Shown here piece by piece: positions 6,712-9,711 of a DNA stretch of 9,711 nucleotides. This DNA comes from Gemmatimonadaceae bacterium. GTDB lineage: Bacteria; Gemmatimonadota; Gemmatimonadetes; Gemmatimonadales; Gemmatimonadaceae. The stretch covers positions 1-9,711 of the forward strand of contig JADGQU010000063.1 in the NCBI GenBank assembly GCA_017881545.1, read 5' to 3'. The translations under genes and the position numbers were made by a program. The stretch's first letter is position 1, and the number at the start of each line of letters is the position of its first letter. Under the pieces are notes generated by a model, which did no database searches, was not told where the DNA came from, and was given only the letters and a program-made list of their open reading frames with translations.

Positions 6712-8895
6712 GTGATGATTCCGTTGATTCTCTTCGCGCAGCTCTCCGCGGCCGCGGATCCGGTCTATTCCTCTCCGGCAGTGCGTGACTTGGTCACCGG
6801 CGCGGCAATCGCGAATCACGCGCCGCCACCGGAGTTCGCCGGTTACCGCGCGCACGTAGAGACCGAATTCTCGCTTCTCCTGCGCGACACACTCGGGAGG
6901 GAACGGTCCGCCCAGATCGAGCAGCTCGCGTCGACGGTGCACTGGACGCGCGGGGCAAGCTACGACATGCGCGTCGTCGGTTACCGTTCGCAGTCAGTCG
7001 GATCGCTCGTATCGCTGATGAGCCTGGTGCGCGGTTGGACGGAACCATCGCTCTACGGCGAGCGGCTGACGCTCGGCGTCCAGTTCTTACCGGACAGCAT
7101 GCCGGCTCGCAAACAGCCACGACGCGACGCGATCATCGCCGTCCATCCCTTTGCCGCCGACAGGGACCAGTTCTACCGATACTCGGGCGGTGACACGGTA
7201 GTCGTGATGCACACTCTTGGGCGCACTATTCCAATCGTCCGCCTCCGCGTCAAGCCACACCTCCGCGACTCGACCCGCTTCGCCGCGTTCGATGGAGAGA
7301 TCGATCTCGACGCCGACCGCCGCCAGATCGTGCGCATGCGCGGGCAGTTCGTCGTGCTCGGCAGCGCAAAGCAAAGACGGTTCCGGATTTCGCGGGTGCC
7401 GGGGCTCGTCGCCGTGGCGTATTGTGAATTTGTGAATGCGGAAATCCAGGGCCGCTATTGGCTTCCCGCTTTCCAGCGCAGCGAATTCCAAACCACGTTC
7501 GCGCTGTTCGGCGGCATGCGCGCGGTTATGCGCGTCGTCTCGCGCTTCAGCGATCACGACATCGAGGAGGCGGCCACTGCGACGAGTGCGACCGACACGG
7601 CCGTCCTCGCCGCGCTCGCCGGAGGGGGAAATCGCGTTCCTCATCACACCACCTGGGCGCCGTCCGACAGCGTCAGCCATTTCCGCGGTTGGGCAGAATC
7701 CCTTGGCGACGCCACGTCCGATGTGACGGCCGACGACTTCGACGACCTCGCGCCTGATACATGGAAACAGACCGGCGGTGCGCGACTCGATTTCTCTCCC
7801 ACGAAAACCGACAACATCGTGCGCTATGACAGGGTCGAAGGACTGTACACGGGCGTCGAAGCGAATCTGCGGATGCGAAGCGTCGTTCCGGGACTGACCA
7901 TCGGCACCATCGTCGGTTGGGCGTGGACGGAACAGGCCTTCCGCGGCGGAGCGCACATCTCCCTTCGCCGCGATCCGTGGACCGTCGGTGCACGCGCCGA
8001 GCGCATGCTCGCGACCACTAACGACTTCATCGCGCCGCTAGAGCCCCAGAGCGGCGGACTCGCGGCGATGTTCGGCTCTTCCGATGACTTCGATTACGTC
8101 GACCGGCGCGTTGCGGCGGGATCGCTCACTCGCGTGCTGGGTGCCGTCGATCGCGGACTGATGACGCTACAGCTCGGATTCGGGGACGACCGCGCCGAGC
8201 ATGCGCGTCTCACTCACGGGTTGATCGGGGGTGGATCGTTCCGACCCAATCGTGGAATCACGGAAGGCACGTACGCTCTCGTCGTCACCGACCTTGAGCT
8301 GCATCCAAACGCGAGCGGGGAATCGCTACTGCCGGGAATCGGCGCCGCGGTGCACTACGAAGGTGGGCGCGGCGAGCTCGATTGGCAGCGATCGGAGCTT
8401 TCGCTTTTCGGAGCCAAATACTGGGGGCCGGTGACGCTCGCGATCAACAGCGAGGCCGGCGTGGTGTGGGGCTCGGTGATTCCGCCGCAGCAGCTGTTCG
8501 AGCTGGGCGGCGACCACCTGCTTCCCGGTTACACATACAAGGAATTCGCCGGCGATCGAGTCGCCCTGGTTCGCACGAGCGCGTTTTATTTCTTTCCCGT
8601 GTGGCGATCTCCGCATCGTCTGTGGCGCACCCTATTCATCCCCGGTGTGGGACCGGGCCTGGCGGTGGGCCTACAGGGTGGATGGACCACGCTCTCGACC
8701 GATGCCGCGCGCGTTGCTGTTGGTCAGCTCGATCCTGGGAGTGCGATCCCGATATCCCGAGCGACTGGAGGTTTTCGCGCGACGCTCGGGCTGGGAATGA
8801 CGTTATTCTCCGGCGCCGCGCACTTCGGCTTCGCCCGCCCGATCGATCACCAAGCCGGATGGCGATTCGTCGGCGGGCTAGGTCGAAGTTTCTAG
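6712..8895 (+). CDS. Predicted outer-membrane beta-barrel protein, DUF5686/Omp85-like C-terminal half
   Basis: A 727-residue protein starting at GTG 6712 or the adjacent ATG 6715; TAA at 6709 blocks any longer form. The first 16 residues (MIPLILFAQLSAAADP) look like the hydrophobic core and AxA site of a signal peptide, but there is no positively charged n-region and no clear Shine-Dalgarno sequence. The N-terminal half (about 40-330) contains amphipathic beta segments, including FDGEIDLDADRRQIVRMRG, that resemble a periplasmic LolA-like or DUF-type domain; this is a weak inference. From about 365 the sequence alternates as in a transmembrane barrel. It begins with YDRVEGLYTGVEANLRM (the NRVEGL-type entry of DUF5686-like barrels), has LGGDHLLPGY at 598-607 followed by FAGDRVALVRTSAFYFFP (as in Omp85 barrels, GG...LRGY then GDR), and ends in LGRSF with the terminal Phe typical of outer-membrane proteins. 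Function unknown. It lies 26 bases after thrB and is probably co-transcribed. Confidence 0.8.
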   Translation: MMIPLILFAQLSAAADPVYSSPAVRDLVTGAAIANHAPPPEFAGYRAHVETEFSLLLRDTLGRERSAQIEQLASTVHWTRGASYDMRVVGYRSQSVGSLVSLMSLVRGWTEPSLYGERLTLGVQFLPDSMPARKQPRRDAIIAVHPFAADRDQFYRYSGGDTVVVMHTLGRTIPIVRLRVKPHLRDSTRFAAFDGEIDLDADRRQIVRMRGQFVVLGSAKQRRFRISRVPGLVAVAYCEFVNAEIQGRYWLPAFQRSEFQTTFALFGGMRAVMRVVSRFSDHDIEEAATATSATDTAVLAALAGGGNRVPHHTTWAPSDSVSHFRGWAESLGDATSDVTADDFDDLAPDTWKQTGGARLDFSPTKTDNIVRYDRVEGLYTGVEANLRMRSVVPGLTIGTIVGWAWTEQAFRGGAHISLRRDPWTVGARAERMLATTNDFIAPLEPQSGGLAAMFGSSDDFDYVDRRVAAGSLTRVLGAVDRGLMTLQLGFGDDRAEHARLTHGLIGGGSFRPNRGITEGTYALVVTDLELHPNASGESLLPGIGAAVHYEGGRGELDWQRSELSLFGAKYWGPVTLAINSEAGVVWGSVIPPQQLFELGGDHLLPGYTYKEFAGDRVALVRTSAFYFFPVWRSPHRLWRTLFIPGVGPGLAVGLQGGWTTLSTDAARVAVGQLDPGSAIPISRATGGFRATLGLGMTLFSGAAHFGFARPIDHQAGWRFVGGLGRSF

Positions 8896-8910
8896 TTGGC
8901 GCTCAGGCGG
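8896..8910. other. Convergent gene junction without a visible terminator
   Basis: Only 15 bases separate the TAG stop of the barrel gene (8893-8895, plus strand) from the TAG stop of the TonB-domain gene (8911-8913, minus strand). No stem-loop with a T-run is seen in or around this gap on either strand, so transcripts may overlap at their 3' ends. Confidence 0.6.
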
Positions 8911-9711
8911 CTATCGGGTCTGCCGCGCAAATTTGAATCCGATCTCGACCGCGTCGCCGACGACCCTCGAATCTGATCCGCCCGTCCGCGCTGGCTCGAA
9001 CCGGATGGCCGGGATGACTTTCCTCACCGCGGTCGTGAGCAGCGTATTGGGCGAATTGATCACCGACAGCGTGGACATAATCGGCCGTCCTTCCGTATCT
9101 ACATTGAAGCGGACCCTGACCTCACCCTGGACGTCCGCGGCCTCTGGCGGAACTCGCGGACTCGGCAGGTCGCCGATCAGCCGTGCGCGCTGCGGGCCGT
9201 TCGACTGTTCGCCGTAGTCGAAGCTCGTCCGCTGGCTCCCGAGGGAGCTTGGCGCGGGTTGAAATGAGATGGGCGCAGCCGAGTTTGCTGCCCTCGACGC
9301 CACAGAATCGAGCCGAGACATTATGCCCGACGCAAGCGTGGGAATTGCGAGCTTCTTGGTTTCCGGTTTCTGTTCCGCGACCTTTTTCGGAGCGATTCGC
9401 TCTTCGGTCACGCGAGGGTGTTGTGGTGCGGGCTTGACTGAGGCGATTGCCGCGGCAGGCGCAGAGATTGTGGCCGGGTCGCGTGTCGTCGTCGTCGTCG
9501 TCGTCGTCGCGGCCTGGTCTGTCGGCCCGGGAGTCGCTTCGTGGGTCGGAAGAGCCGCTCCGAGAGCGGCCGTCGGTTCAATTTCTCCAAAGCCTCGAGC
9601 ATTCGTTGCCACCGCGATCAGCAGGGCTGCGACGACGAGCACAACGATTCCCACGACGACATGCCGCTTTCCAAGAAGCGCAAAGGCGGAAGCGAAGATC
9701 GCAGCGGCACG
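8911..9711 (-). CDS. TonB C-terminal-domain protein with one membrane segment, 5' truncated
   Basis: The frame is open from the right edge to the stop at 8911-8913 (266 visible residues). A GTG at 9654 could start a 247-residue form, but 19 further in-frame residues (RAAAIFASAFALLGKRHVVV into the core) lie upstream without a stop, and the GTG falls inside the hydrophobic helix VVVGIVVLVVAALLIAVA. The true start is therefore probably outside the window, and the protein may have a cytoplasmic N-terminal part. After the membrane helix comes a long periplasmic linker: a run of eight Thr, Ala/Pro-rich stretches, and a Lys/Glu/Pro stretch (RIAPKKVAEQKPETKKLAIP). The C-terminal 90 or so residues match a TonB C-terminal fold: RVPPEAADVQGEVRVRFNVDTEGRP, then SPNTLLTTAVRKVIPAIRFEPA and a final VEIGFKF strand. 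Family members transmit inner-membrane energy to outer-membrane receptors, or act as accessory envelope proteins. No exbB/exbD partner is visible here. Confidence 0.82.
   Translation of the reverse strand, partial: RAAAIFASAFALLGKRHVVVGIVVLVVAALLIAVATNARGFGEIEPTAALGAALPTHEATPGPTDQAATTTTTTTTRDPATISAPAAAIASVKPAPQHPRVTEERIAPKKVAEQKPETKKLAIPTLASGIMSRLDSVASRAANSAAPISFQPAPSSLGSQRTSFDYGEQSNGPQRARLIGDLPSPRVPPEAADVQGEVRVRFNVDTEGRPIMSTLSVINSPNTLLTTAVRKVIPAIRFEPARTGGSDSRVVGDAVEIGFKFARQTR
9485..9508. repeat. (GTC)8 trinucleotide microsatellite in the TonB-protein linker
   Basis: Eight perfect GTC units on the plus strand. On the coding minus strand they are read mostly as ACG, giving eight consecutive Thr residues (seven ACG codons and one ACA at 9484-9486). 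Changes in unit number would keep the reading frame and alter only linker length. Confidence 0.92.

Noticed and set aside
7087..7956. 289-codon minus-strand frame inside the barrel gene
   Set aside because: It is long but lacks recognisable motifs and is rich in Arg, Gly and Asp/Glu, as expected of antisense to a GC-rich gene. The plus-strand frame has barrel signatures continuing on both sides.
8933..9437. Plus-strand open frames opposite the TonB-domain gene
   Set aside because: The minus-strand frame has a membrane helix, linker and TonB C-terminal fold and is continuous to the edge. The plus-strand frames are short and show no motifs.

Overview
The window is a GC-rich bacterial chromosomal segment with dense, mostly co-directional genes. 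It shows a fused aspartokinase/homoserine dehydrogenase, outer-membrane beta-barrel and TonB-type proteins (hence a Gram-negative envelope), and a PF04185-type phosphoesterase. Together with the codon and GC style, this fits a soil-type Gemmatimonadota bacterium or a similar diderm. That assignment is inferred from gene character and is not proven; no rRNA or other taxonomic marker is present.

Layout. Positions 1-945 (+) hold the 3' part of a phosphoesterase gene cut by the left edge. Positions 1035-1751 (+) encode a lipoprotein with two small beta-rich DUF5666-like modules joined by a linker that carries a three-fold, 10-residue repeat. A strong rho-independent terminator (1787-1819) closes that unit. 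After a 110-base intergenic stretch comes a threonine operon in the order thrA (1930-4443), thrC (4440-5747), thrB (5744-6685), with 4-base ATGA overlaps at both junctions. A large predicted outer-membrane barrel protein (6712-8895) follows 26 bases later on the same strand. Its start lies directly behind the stop of a 9-codon reading frame that itself overlaps the thrB stop by ATGA. On the minus strand, converging with a 15-base gap, is a TonB-C-terminal-domain protein (8911 to beyond the right edge) whose start lies outside the window.

How the genes work together. ThrA performs the first and third steps from aspartate (aspartate to aspartyl phosphate; aspartate semialdehyde to homoserine). 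ThrB phosphorylates homoserine and ThrC converts O-phosphohomoserine to threonine. Aspartate-semialdehyde dehydrogenase, the second step, is not in the window. The ATGA overlaps suggest translational coupling of the three enzymes. The barrel protein is probably co-transcribed by position, but no metabolic link to threonine is visible.

I did not find a convincing new biological system. The best leads are the thrB/barrel junction with its mini-cistron or in-frame stop, an SD-preceded 12-codon frame between the terminator and thrA, the thrA start that lacks a Shine-Dalgarno sequence, the altered KFGG(T/S)S motif in the aspartokinase domain, and two low-complexity protein linkers. No tRNA, rRNA, CRISPR array, insertion sequence or phage gene was seen.
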